Shown: one piece after another, positions 1-7,384 of the stretch
Position numbering within the stretch: position 1 is the stretch's first letter
How the letters are laid out: every line of letters begins with the position of its first letter
Assembly (NCBI GenBank): GCA_046155605.1
Contig: JBJXFQ010000042.1
Span: 1 to 17,281, forward strand
Reading direction: 5' to 3'
DNA from: JAEUIZ01 sp046155605
Lineage (GTDB): Bacteria > Planctomycetota > Phycisphaerae > Phycisphaerales > UBA1924
DNA length: 17,281 nucleotides
Position numbers and translations under genes: made by a program
The notes under the pieces: model-generated
Told to the model about the DNA's origin: nothing
What the model saw: only the letters and a program-made list of their open reading frames with translations
The model's database searches: none

Positions 1-186
1 GAAGACCTGACCGGGCCGCGGCCCTCGCCGGCCCGGACCACCCGCAGCCACCGCTCCCGCCTCATTGCATCCCGCGCGATCCCGGAGAATCCGGCCGTCC
101 ATTCGGGTACTTCAACGCCCTGCTAGAAGCTGCTGTTGCAGCGTTCGTGTTGCCTCTATTGGCCGAAGCTCTGGTAAACTATTCCC
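1..186. other. Left-edge region, no confident gene
   Basis: No recognisable gene is visible here. One + strand frame stays open from base 3 to a TAG at 192-194. Its last 27 residues, beginning FNALLEAAVAAF, look like a plausible helix. Its stop would overlap the ATG at 187 by 8 nt, which would fit a coupled upstream gene entering from outside the window, but the GC-rich first 100 bases read like chance sequence in every frame. On the - strand an ATG at about 66 opens an Arg-rich frame that runs off the edge. Neither is convincing. Confidence 0.25.
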
Positions 187-540
187 ATGCCTAGTTACCA
201 AGAATGGGACGTGCTCAAGCAGGGCCAGTACGTCGGCAGTGTCGTGATTCAGGCTCATTCGGATGGCAGGTGCTCCGGTGTTCACGCATCTGTGGAGCGC
301 GGCGCTCCATTCCGGGCGCTCAAGACGTGGTATCGCTCCGATTCAATCGCGGAACGCATCCGCCTGATCTTGGGGAATCAAGGGCTAACGGATGTAGAAG
401 TCAAACTTCACCAATCGTGGTTTGAGACTAGAAAGGGGCATCGCGAAAGGGTTAACCGCGAACACGAGCGACCGCCCTCTTGGCAGGGAGATTTGCCCAT
501 AGCATCTGTATTACCGCCCGTACCGGACGTTCGTCCGTGA
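187..540 (+). CDS. Small protein of unknown function (117 aa)
   Basis: I do not recognise this family. The ATG at 187 opens a 117-residue frame with protein-like composition over its first 80 residues: mixed beta-type segments (GQYVGSVVIQAHSDGRC), then AFRALKTWYRS-like and SIAERIRLILGNQG helical stretches. No signal peptide or membrane segment is seen. The C-terminal third is Arg/Pro-rich and overlaps the 3' end of the convergent gene on the opposite strand by 133 nt, so its last 40 or so residues are the least certain. There is no strong Shine-Dalgarno sequence upstream. Base composition here is visibly lower in GC than most of the window, as in its neighbour, so the two may have arrived together. 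The alternative is that only one of the two overlapping frames is real. Confidence 0.5.
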   Translation: MPSYQEWDVLKQGQYVGSVVIQAHSDGRCSGVHASVERGAPFRALKTWYRSDSIAERIRLILGNQGLTDVEVKLHQSWFETRKGHRERVNREHERPPSWQGDLPIASVLPPVPDVRP

Positions 541-1007
541 CGGACTAAACCGGCTTCGTACTTGCAATGGAGCAGCGAAGCGCGGGCCGCGCGGGCTCCG
601 ATACCGATTGCGGCAAAGCCGCAGCGAGCGGGAACAAGCCCGTCTCGGCGACTGACGACGTAGATTTCGCCCTTCTTGTTCGTCTTCGGAAACCCGCAGA
701 GGATGACGCTCAACGAGAATCCGGCATTTGGAAACCGCTTCTTCTTGACGCGAAGCACCGACGAGTAAGCGAGTTCAACAGCATCAGGAATGTCCGTCGC
801 TCCGTCTTGAATGCGTTGTCTGGCTCTCTCGAACACGAGTTCGGCGATACCGGCCTTTCCAGCCGACATGAACCGCCAGCCCAGACAGAGGATGCGTATT
901 TTCTCGTTGTCCATTTCGGACTGGTTGTTCCCGAACGACCGCATGTAGTCCGACACAAGGACGAGTGTCTTCCGTTCGTCGCACAGGGCGGCAATGCCGA
1001 CAGTCAT
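408..1007 (-). CDS. Proteasome-like Ntn-hydrolase family protein (putative)
   Basis: Predicted 199-residue protein resembling the small proteasome-beta-like bacterial family whose members start with an MT..IA motif. Seen in the sequence: MTVGIAALCDE at the start, so removal of Met would expose Thr2 as the N-terminal nucleophile; VLVSD with Asp20 where proteasome subunits have Asp17; NEKIRIL with Lys36 near the position of Lys33; a Gly-rich MSAGKAGIAE segment; and FAAIGIGARAARASLL near the C-terminus, the usual late Ntn motif. The ATG at 1007 is chosen over the longer frame beginning at 1130 because GGAGGTGGAG lies directly upstream of it and homology begins there. The last 50 or so residues are low in recognisable structure and lie antisense to the + strand gene, so a 3' frameshift is possible. 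Its substrate is unknown; it could be a peptidase or an amidohydrolase-like enzyme. Confidence 0.62.
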   Translation of the reverse strand: MTVGIAALCDERKTLVLVSDYMRSFGNNQSEMDNEKIRILCLGWRFMSAGKAGIAELVFERARQRIQDGATDIPDAVELAYSSVLRVKKKRFPNAGFSLSVILCGFPKTNKKGEIYVVSRRDGLVPARCGFAAIGIGARAARASLLHCKYEAGLVRHGRTSGTGGNTDAMGKSPCQEGGRSCSRLTLSRCPFLVSNHDW

Positions 1008-1011
1008 CTCC

Positions 1012-1017
1012 ACCTCC
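1012..1017 (-). promoter_or_regulatory. Ribosome binding site deciding the Ntn-hydrolase start
   Basis: On the - strand this reads GGAGGT, followed by GGAG and then ATG at 1007. It is the best Shine-Dalgarno match in the region and supports the shorter 199-residue product over the upstream ATG at 1130. Confidence 0.6.
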
Positions 1018-1169
1018 AGTGGCGGATCGTCAGCACTATCGCTCAGGTCGTCAAGCCGATTATCGCTCTCAGCCTGTTCAAATGCGCTCGCTGTTTCGAG
1101 CGGACAAACAGCCTGTCCCGTGGGGCTCATAGCTAAGAATCCCTTCTATCTAAGCGGATACGCCCTTGG

Positions 1170-1188
1170 AGGCCCAAAATCCGGGCCT
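1170..1188. other. Small hairpin in the divergent spacer before tpiA
   Basis: AGGCCC and GGGCCT form a perfect 6-bp stem around a 7-nt loop (AAAATCC), followed by TT. It sits in the 244-bp spacer (1008-1251) between the divergent Ntn-hydrolase gene and tpiA. It could be a leader hairpin or a weak terminator for transcription reading in from the left. Nothing else was identified in the spacer. Confidence 0.3.
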
Positions 1189-1251
1189 TTGACGGGCCGG
1201 GAATGCCGGGCGGGGCGATATCCAAGTGCCATTCCCCCATACACTCCGCCC

Positions 1252-2046
1252 ATGACCACTCGAAGGCCCTTCGTCGGCGGCAACTGGAAGATGAACACCG
1301 ACCGCGCCGCCGCTTCCATGCTCGCCCGCGGCGTCGTCGATGGGCTCGTCGGGCTTCAGGGCGTCGATGTCGCCATCTTCCCGCCCTTCCCCTACCTCCT
1401 CACCGTCGCCTCCATCCTCCGCGAACGCGGCTCGTCCCTCCGCCTCGGCGCCCAGGACGCCTCCCACGAGCCCGACGGTGCCCTCACCGGCGAAATCTCA
1501 CTCGCTATGCTCCGCGATTGCGGCGTCGGCGTCGTCCTCACGGGCCACTCCGAACGCCGACACGTCCTCGGCGACGGCGAGACCATCGTCCACGCCAAGA
1601 CCCGTGCCGTCCTCGCCGCCGATCTCGAGTGCATCCTTTGCGTGGGCGAGAAACTCGACGAGCGCGAGGCCGACCGCACCAACCACGTCTGCGAGGAGCA
1701 GGTCCGCCTCGGCCTGCGCGACGTCCCGCCCGAGCACGTCGATCGCCTCACCATCGCCTATGAGCCTGTCTGGGCCATCGGCACCGGCCGCACCGCCAGC
1801 CCCGCCGACGCACAACACGCCCAGCGACACATCCGCGGCGTGCTCGCGGACCTCTACGGCAACGATGCCGCCAATCGCATCCGCATCATGTATGGCGGGT
1901 CCGTCAAGGCCGCCAACGCACGCGAACTCTTCGCCCAGCCCGACATCGACGGCGGACTCATCGGCGGAGCCTCGCTGAAAGCGACCGAGTTTGTCGCCAT
2001 CGTCAAGGCCGCCGCCAGCGTCGGGGCCAAGGCGGGGACGCTGTAG
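1252..2046 (+). CDS. tpiA: Triosephosphate isomerase
   Basis: Interconverts dihydroxyacetone phosphate and glyceraldehyde 3-phosphate in cytosolic glycolysis and gluconeogenesis. The 264-residue length is normal for the family (about 250). All active-site motifs are intact: GGNWKMN with Asn11 and Lys13, LTGHSERR with catalytic His99, AYEPVWAIGTGR with catalytic Glu171, the phosphate-binding MYGGSVKAAN segment at about 213-222, and DGGLIGGASLK at about 233-243. The frame is open much further upstream, but homology starts at the ATG at 1252, directly before RRPFVGGNWKMN. No clear Shine-Dalgarno sequence precedes it. The gene stands alone: its left neighbour is divergent and its right neighbour convergent, with only 24 bp between stop codons. 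Third positions are strongly C-rich. Confidence 0.97.
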   Translation: MTTRRPFVGGNWKMNTDRAAASMLARGVVDGLVGLQGVDVAIFPPFPYLLTVASILRERGSSLRLGAQDASHEPDGALTGEISLAMLRDCGVGVVLTGHSERRHVLGDGETIVHAKTRAVLAADLECILCVGEKLDEREADRTNHVCEEQVRLGLRDVPPEHVDRLTIAYEPVWAIGTGRTASPADAQHAQRHIRGVLADLYGNDAANRIRIMYGGSVKAANARELFAQPDIDGGLIGGASLKATEFVAIVKAAASVGAKAGTL

Positions 2047-2070
2047 ACGGGCATCCAGATCGGAGCCCGA

Positions 2071-3144
2071 CTATGGGTTCGTGCATCCCGCCGAGAAGCG
2101 GTTCAGATAGCACACGAAGTCGTTCACGTTCAGCGCTGGGCTTGTCGTTGACGCGTCGCAGTTCGCGTAGGTGTCCCCGGCGCTGAACCGATTCAGGAAG
2201 CACACGAAGTCGTTGATGTTCAGCCGCGGCGAGGCCGTGGACCCGTCGCAGTTGGGATAGCACTCATAGATTCCGACGAGGTGCGCATCCCCGGCGAGCA
2301 CCCAACTTAGCCGATCGGGCGGAGGCGCGAACACGGTGCCAACTTGACCCCACGCGACTGCCACGCCGTCTTCACGCAGCGCCACGGCATAGGCCAGCGA
2401 TCCCGATACCTGTGTGTACCGCCCCGGCGGCGGTTGATCAAGCCCGGCCCAGTTCTGCCCCCAGTGCTGGAGCGTGCCGTCTTCGCGGATACCAACGCTG
2501 AAGTCATACCCGCAGCCGATCCCGATGAAGCGGCCCGGCGGAACGTTCGTCTGCCCGCGGAAGTTCTGGCCCCAACCCACGAGGGTTCCATCGGGGCGAA
2601 TCGCGATGTTGTGCTGCCAACCCGCCGCGGCTGCGACGAAAACCCCCGCCGGCGCGTTCGCCTGCCCATAGTTGTTCAAACCCCACGCGGCGAGCGTCCC
2701 ATCGGTGCGGATCGCCACGGCGTGGTTCTCACCGGCCGCGACCGCAGTGAAGGTGCCTGCGGGCACATTGAGCGATCCCTGGTAGTCGTAGCCCCATGCA
2801 AAGAGCGTTCCATCCGTACGGATCGCCACGTTATGAGCGGCACCTGCGGCTACAAACTGATAAATCCCAGGTGGCGAAAGGGCTTGACCAAAGTTGTTTT
2901 CGCCCCACGCAACGATCGAACCATCCTGCCTGATCGCCACGCTGTGCCGATAGCCGCCGTCAACGATCACAAAATTGCCGGGCTGGGGTACGCCCTGGCC
3001 CATCTGATTGGTTCCCCAGACAGCCATCGGCCCAGGAGGTGCCTGCGCCTCCGCGGTCAAGCAGATGACCATCCCGGCGAGCGCAACGCCAACGGACTGC
3101 CGGATGAGCGACGCTCGCCGAGATGATCGCCCTGGCCGCATCAT
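2071..3144 (-). CDS. Secreted RCC1-type beta-propeller protein with dockerin-like C-terminus
   Basis: Predicted 357-residue exported protein. Residues 1-34 look like a signal peptide: basic MMRPGRSSRR, a hydrophobic VGVALAGMVICL core, then AEAQA. Seven RCC1/BLIP-II-like repeats follow, each with an A-WG-N turn and a VAIR.DGT.-type strand, as expected for a seven-bladed propeller. Residues 293-357 form a Cys-rich tail with two copies of a NCD.S....P.LN.NDFVC.LNRFSAG unit, which resembles calcium-binding dockerin loops and the tail type seen on many Phycisphaerae secreted proteins. That tail is thought to be a surface-sorting or anchoring module; its role here is inference. Its ATG overlaps the TGA of the upstream paralogue (ATGA), so translation is probably coupled. 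The ligand of the propeller cannot be read from the sequence. Confidence 0.85.
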   Translation of the reverse strand: MMRPGRSSRRASLIRQSVGVALAGMVICLTAEAQAPPGPMAVWGTNQMGQGVPQPGNFVIVDGGYRHSVAIRQDGSIVAWGENNFGQALSPPGIYQFVAAGAAHNVAIRTDGTLFAWGYDYQGSLNVPAGTFTAVAAGENHAVAIRTDGTLAAWGLNNYGQANAPAGVFVAAAAGWQHNIAIRPDGTLVGWGQNFRGQTNVPPGRFIGIGCGYDFSVGIREDGTLQHWGQNWAGLDQPPPGRYTQVSGSLAYAVALREDGVAVAWGQVGTVFAPPPDRLSWVLAGDAHLVGIYECYPNCDGSTASPRLNINDFVCFLNRFSAGDTYANCDASTTSPALNVNDFVCYLNRFSAGCTNP

Positions 3145-4251
3145 GTACAGCCCACCGCGTACTTGTTCGCAAAGCAGTAGAAGTCGTTCACCGTGAGGAT
3201 CGGATTCGTCGTACTGCCGTCGCAGTTCGCGTAGGGATCACCAGCGGCGAAGCGGTTGCTGAAGCAGGTGAAGTCGGCGGCGGTGAGCGTGGGCACATGG
3301 TTGCTGTTGTCGCAGTTTGCGTAGCACTGCGCTGTCTGGATACCGACGATATGATGCCACCCGCCGCCGATGATCGACAGATTACCGCTGGGGATATCCA
3401 GTTCTCCCTTCGTATCCCAGCCGCTGCCGTAGACAGCGCCGTCATTGGTGACGGCGAACGTTGTCCACGCCCCGCAGAAGACACGCTGGTACGAACCCAG
3501 GTCAGGATCGAGGCTCGTCTGGCCGTATGTACCATTCCCCCAGCCGCGGAAAGCGCCATCCTCGAGAATCGCCGCAGCGTGCGAATCGCCGGCGGCGATC
3601 GAAACGACCTTCTCGGTGGGGACTTGATTCTGGCCGTTGCCGCTATACCCCCAGTGACGCACATGGCCGTTTTTGTCGATCGCGATCCCCCAGGTAGCCC
3701 CAGCCGCGACTGCTCGGAAGGGTCGGTACCGTGGATTGCCTGCATCGTCGAGCGCGTTGTTGAGGCTCGCCACCTGGGTCGCGCCGTAGATGTCATTGCC
3801 CCACGCGACCAACTTGCCATCCGTATCGATGGCGACCCCGAACACTTCGCCGCACGAGATCGCCACAAAGTTGCTCGTCGTCGGCGGCTGCGTTCCTTGC
3901 TGCCCACCGATTGTCCAATCGTAGCCCCATTGCAGGATCGATCCGTTCGCGCGAAGGGCGACGTTGGTTCTGAACTTACTCGCGACCGCCTTAAAAATGC
4001 CCGTTTCGCCCGACGGCACGCTGCCCCGTCCGTATGTATTGTTACCCCATGCCGCAAGCGTCCCATCAGCCTTGATCGCCACAGAATGCTCGTCGCCCGA
4101 CGCGACCGCCGTAAAGTTCCCCGACGGCACGCTCCCGCCATCCCCCCACCCCACCAACGGCCCCACTTGCCCCGCCGCCTTCTCAACGATACCCGCCCCC
4201 CCCCCGTAACGAAAGAATGCCGAACGTGACGAACGTCGTGGTGCGAATCAT
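3141..4251 (-). CDS. RCC1-type propeller protein with dockerin-like tail, interrupted by a G10 homopolymer
   Basis: Paralogue of the gene immediately downstream: seven RCC1-like repeats (GWGDGG, AAWGNN, LQWGYD, VAWGND, RHWGYS, RGWGNG and GSGWDT turns) followed by a Cys-rich double dockerin-like tail (NCDNSN...DFTCFSNRFAAG, then NCDGSTTNP...DFYCFANKYAVGC). The natural start is probably the ATG at 4251, with AAGGAG 8 nt upstream and an export-signal-like start MIRTTTFVTFGILSL. That frame runs through a run of ten G (- strand) at 4196-4205 and stops soon after. With one G fewer (or two more) it joins the propeller frame, giving about 369 residues. As written, only initiation at GTG 4166 yields the 341-residue propeller, without an export signal. 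It could be a sequencing error, a phase-variable switch or an early pseudogene. Confidence 0.78.
4196..4205 (-). repeat. Homopolymeric G10 tract (C10 on +) at the frameshift
   Basis: Ten identical bases lie between the signal-peptide codons and the propeller codons of the - strand gene. A length of 9 restores one continuous frame, while 10 leads to a TGA seven codons after the run is entered. Runs like this slip during replication and are also common sites of sequencing error. Confidence 0.9.
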
Positions 4252-4259
4252 GCTCAGGT

Positions 4260-4265
4260 CTCCTT
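4260..4265 (-). promoter_or_regulatory. Strong Shine-Dalgarno sequence marking the true start of the interrupted propeller gene
   Basis: The - strand reads AAGGAG, 8 nt before the ATG at 4251. This supports initiation upstream of the G10 tract rather than at the in-frame GTG at 4166. Confidence 0.6.
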
Positions 4266-4341
4266 GGTGACTGCCCCGTCGCGTGCCGCCTCGCGGCTCC
4301 AGATGCACATACGCCCCCGCCGCAGGACGGTTGCAGGCCTC

Positions 4342-4356
4342 GCGCGAAGATCGCGC
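4342..4356 (-). terminator. Possible hairpin after rpsG
   Basis: GCGCGA and TCGCGC form a perfect 6-bp stem with a 3-nt loop in the 181-bp gap between rpsG and the propeller genes. There is no T-tract, so it is only a weak terminator candidate. If active, it would separate the ribosomal transcript from the secreted-protein genes. Confidence 0.25.
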
Positions 4357-4432
4357 ATGGTATCGCCACGAGCCTGTAGCTTTGGACGCTGGCTCGCATC
4401 ATCCTGTTAGCAATCTTTGGCGTCGCCCCGGT

Positions 4433-4927
4433 TCAGTTCGCGAAGTGCGCGAACGCCTTGTTCGCCTCGGCCATGCGGTGGACCTGGTCCCGCGTCTGCA
4501 TCGCCTTGCCCTCGCCCCTGGCTGCGGCATACAACTCGTCCGCGATCCGCTGCGAGATCGGTCGGCCCTTCTCGCCACGCGATGAATCGATGATCCAGCG
4601 GAACGCCAGCGACTGCTGACGCCGACGGTTCACCTGCATCGGCACCTGGTAGTTCGCCCCGCCGATCCGCTTCGAGCGGACCTCGACGAACGGCTTGACG
4701 TTCTCGATCGCGCGCTGGAACAACTCGAGCGCCGTCTTCGGAGCCTCCGGGCTTGTCTCCTTGCCCAGCCGCTCCTGGATGATGTCCATCGCGTCATACA
4801 TGACGCGCTGGGCCACGGCCTTCTTGCCGTCGTACATCACGCAGTTGACAAACTTCGAGAAGACCTTGTCGTTGAACTTCGGATCCGGACGCAACTGGTC
4901 TTCGGAACTCGTCCACTTGCCCGCCAT
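4433..4927 (-). CDS. rpsG: 30S ribosomal protein S7
   Basis: Small-subunit head protein that nucleates assembly by binding the 3' domain of 16S rRNA and lies near the E site. The 164-residue length is typical (about 156-180). Recognisable segments: the S7 signature around residues 16-36 (DPKFNDKVFSKFVNCVMYDG), FQRAIENVKPFVEVRSKR at 70-87, RIGGANYQVP at 87-96, and the C-terminal REEVHRMAEANKAFAH-type helix, here TRDQVHRMAEANKAFAHF. The ATG at 4927 has AAGGAG 6 nt upstream (4934-4939). rpsL lies upstream on the same strand, as in the classical str operon, but across a 207-bp spacer. fusA does not follow: the next genes downstream encode secreted propeller proteins. Confidence 0.97.
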   Translation of the reverse strand: MAGKWTSSEDQLRPDPKFNDKVFSKFVNCVMYDGKKAVAQRVMYDAMDIIQERLGKETSPEAPKTALELFQRAIENVKPFVEVRSKRIGGANYQVPMQVNRRRQQSLAFRWIIDSSRGEKGRPISQRIADELYAAARGEGKAMQTRDQVHRMAEANKAFAHFAN

Positions 4928-5090
4928 GCGATACTCCTTCGCGTCGGCCGCTGGTCGCGGCCCGGTTCACCGGACGCCAGCGCTACACACGCCTCGCCCG
5001 ATTACTCGCCTTGCTTGCTTGTTCGCCGCTGTTCCTGCTTCGCTTCCGGCTTCTTCTCTTCTCGCTTCGCTTCTCTTCGTGCTTTGCTTC

Positions 5091-5131
5091 TCTTCACTTC
5101 GTCCCAGCGTCCCCCAGTCCCTTCGTCCCTT
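5091..5131 (+). repeat. Pyrimidine-rich CCCTTCGT-type repeat, copy A (rpsL-rpsG spacer)
   Basis: The + strand holds TCTTCACTTCGTCCC at 5091-5105 and GTCCCTTCGTCCCTT at 5117-5131, near the right end of a polypyrimidine stretch that fills most of the 207-bp rpsL-rpsG spacer. The same units recur at 10751-10791 and 11752-11792. The mRNA of this - strand operon would carry the purine-rich complement. Confidence 0.6.
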
Positions 5132-5134
5132 CCC

Positions 5135-5506
<372 letters not shown>

Positions 5507-5615
5507 CGCGGTTCCTGCTGGGAAATGGGCGGGTAGTCTAGGCCACGCACGCGCCGGGGCAAGCCGCGCGCCAAGTCGCACGTTGCCCCCACAAACGCCG
5601 AATGCTCGCCGCCGC

Positions 5616-6686
5616 TCATCGCACGCACAATCGTACCTCCCGCCGATCCACCTCAACCCGCACCCCCGGCCAATCCCACGAACCCGTCCGCCGCGCCGCA
5701 ATTGCCTCCACCACCGGCCCAATCTGCCGCGACCCGATCCGATCCGCGCCGCAGCCACCCCGAAGCCCCAACGCTGCCATCCGCAACGCCTCGCCCAACA
5801 CCATCGGCGACATCGCCCGCAACTGATCCGCTTCCCACAGCACACCAGCCTCAACCAAACCCCGCTCCACGACTTCCTCGGCCAACTCCCGCACCATCCT
5901 CGCCGCGTGTGCCTGCAGCACCGCCGCGTGCGCCGCGCGCCGCGCCGCGCCAGGCCGAATCTCCTCAAGAATCGGCAGCACGCGGTGCCGCAGCGCCGAG
6001 CGCAGCCGCGTTTCGTCCGCGTTCGTCGCGTCCTCTCGCCAGTTCCATCCCGCGCGCCCGCACGCCGCACGCAACTCCGCCCTCGTCACCCCCAGTGCCG
6101 GGCGGATGATCCGTACGCGCCCCATCGCCCGGCTCGCCGCGATCCCCGCCAGCGCCCTCGGCCCGCCGCCACGCACAACGCCCATCAGCAGCGTCTCCAA
6201 CTGATCATCCGCGTGGTGCGCCGTCGCCACGAACCCACAGCCCTGCTCCGCCGCCATCAGCGTCAGCGCCGCATACCGCTCTCGCCGCGCCACCGCCTCC
6301 GCATTGCCCCGACGCCCCTTGACCTCAACCCGCGACTCAACAAATCCGAGCCCCAGCGACCCCGCGAGCGCTCGCGCCGCATCCCGATCGGCCTCGGCCT
6401 CCGCCCGCGATCGCAGATCATGCACTACATGCCCCACCACCAGCCGCCCCGCCCCCACCCGCGCGCCCGTCGGCCCTCCCGCGCCGCCTTCCTTAACCCC
6501 CACCGCCGCTTCCAGCGCCAGCACCAACGCCGACGAGTCCGCCCCGCCCGAACACGCCACCAGCGTCCGCCGTTCTTCGTCGCGCCCGCGCCCCGGACCC
6601 CCCGTCAGCGCCCGCCAACTCGGACCGATCAGCCGGACCACCCGATCCCGCCGCGTCAGACCCCGGATTGTCAACGACGACGACAC
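5616..6686 (-). CDS. tilS: tRNA(Ile)-lysidine synthetase
   Basis: ATP-dependent enzyme that converts the wobble cytidine of the CAU-anticodon tRNA-Ile2 to lysidine, so that it reads AUA. Residues are numbered from the GTG at 6686 (356 aa). The PP-loop is VACSGGADSSAL at about 43-54. Further family motifs: VGHVVHDLR at about 84-92, GNAEAVARRERY at 127-138, ATAHHADDQLET at 154-165, RPALGVTR at 195-202 and WREDATNAD at 216-224. The protein lacks much of the C-terminal domain of the longer E. coli enzyme, which is common among shorter TilS proteins. The GTG start is chosen because the frame upstream runs antisense into the divergent + strand gene. The ATG at 6693 is out of frame. No clear Shine-Dalgarno sequence is visible, so the exact start is uncertain. 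Confidence 0.93.
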   Translation of the reverse strand: MSSSLTIRGLTRRDRVVRLIGPSWRALTGGPGRGRDEERRTLVACSGGADSSALVLALEAAVGVKEGGAGGPTGARVGAGRLVVGHVVHDLRSRAEAEADRDAARALAGSLGLGFVESRVEVKGRRGNAEAVARRERYAALTLMAAEQGCGFVATAHHADDQLETLLMGVVRGGGPRALAGIAASRAMGRVRIIRPALGVTRAELRAACGRAGWNWREDATNADETRLRSALRHRVLPILEEIRPGAARRAAHAAVLQAHAARMVRELAEEVVERGLVEAGVLWEADQLRAMSPMVLGEALRMAALGLRGGCGADRIGSRQIGPVVEAIAARRTGSWDWPGVRVEVDRREVRLCVR

Positions 6687-6741
6687 ACGCCATGATAGGG
6701 GTTGTCGTTTCGCCCCCCGTCGCGGCGGATGGAGCCTCGCG

Positions 6742-7194
6742 ATGCCTCTCGGCCACCCACCTCTCGGCCCGCAACTCGCCGCGATCTCAATCGGACAGAT
6801 CGTCTCCATCCTCCTCATGCTCGGGGGCATCGTCCTCCTCGCCTGGGCTCTCCGTCGCCAATCCGCTCGACCCAAGCAGGCCGACGACGCCCAGCGCATC
6901 GACGACCTTCAACGCCTCATGGCCGAGGCCACGGAACTCGTCGATGAACTCTCGGCCCGCCTCGACGCCAAGGCCGAGCGCGTGCAGCAACTCCTCGACG
7001 AAGCCGACGCCCGGCTCGATCTGCCCGCCGCGGCACAGGCCGCCGAACCGGATTACCCCGCTGAGCCCGCCGACCCCCTCATGCAGCGGATCTTCGACCT
7101 CGCTGACGAGGGCCTCAGCCCCGTGCAGATCGCCCAACGCCTCGACCAGCACACCGGCAAGGTCCAACTCATCCTCGCACTGCGATCGCAATAG
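6742..7194 (+). CDS. Membrane-anchored coiled-coil protein with HTH-like C-terminus (DUF2802/DUF6115-like)
   Basis: Predicted 150-residue protein of unknown function. Residues 16-36 form one hydrophobic segment (SIGQIVSILLMLGGIVLLAWAL). Residues 49-92 are heptad-rich (IDDLQRLMAEATELVDEL, then AERVQQLLDEADARL), so a coiled coil is likely. An Ala/Pro/Glu linker covers about 93-111. Residues 114-148 (MQRIFDLADEGLSPVQIAQ, then DQHTGKVQLILAL) look like the small helix-turn-helix-like tail of DUF2802/DUF6115-type proteins, in which an IF.L...G.s..eIA..L....GEV.LIL pattern recurs. I assign this family by pattern memory only. The ATG at 6742 has a GGAG 7 nt upstream. It is divergent from tilS, with 55 bp between the starts, so the two may share a promoter region. 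The frame is open far upstream, but that part is antisense to tilS. Confidence 0.72.
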   Translation: MPLGHPPLGPQLAAISIGQIVSILLMLGGIVLLAWALRRQSARPKQADDAQRIDDLQRLMAEATELVDELSARLDAKAERVQQLLDEADARLDLPAAAQAAEPDYPAEPADPLMQRIFDLADEGLSPVQIAQRLDQHTGKVQLILALRSQ

Positions 7195-7244
7195 CGAATC
7201 GCGTATGCGGCCCGTGCCGGCCCTGGCATGGCGCTCCGATGGTT

Positions 7245-7292
7245 CGCCCGCTTCGGGCGCACGTTCGTTGCCAGTGGCGGCCTTGCGCCACT
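7245..7292. terminator. Two adjacent hairpins between convergent genes
   Basis: In the 190-bp gap between the 6742 gene (+) and the ureohydrolase gene (-) lie two perfect stems. CGCCCG-CTT-CGGGCG is at 7245-7259, and AGTGGCG and CGCCACT enclose a 6-nt loop at 7273-7292. Neither has a clear T-tract. Their position between convergent stop codons suggests bidirectional termination, which is inference. Confidence 0.35.
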
Positions 7293-7384
7293 CGTTATCG
7301 CTCCGGCCGCGATCTCCACACGCTTGCCTTCGTCGCCCCTCGGGCGAACGCGCGGCTCGACCAAGGAGCCGCCTCCGTCACCCA

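Noticed and set aside
994..1251. 86-codon N-terminal extension of the tpiA frame
   Set aside because: It is antisense to and upstream of the Ntn-hydrolase start, shows no homology to triosephosphate isomerase, and the family start falls at ATG 1252.
2048..2069. CGGGC...GCCCG pair between tpiA and the propeller gene
   Set aside because: Only a 5-bp stem with a 12-nt loop and no T-tract; too weak to call a terminator.
2071..4251. Repeated WG/DGT motifs as a possible CRISPR or DNA tandem repeat
   Set aside because: The repetition is at protein level (RCC1-type blades) with diverged DNA. No constant repeat and unique-spacer pattern is present anywhere in the window.
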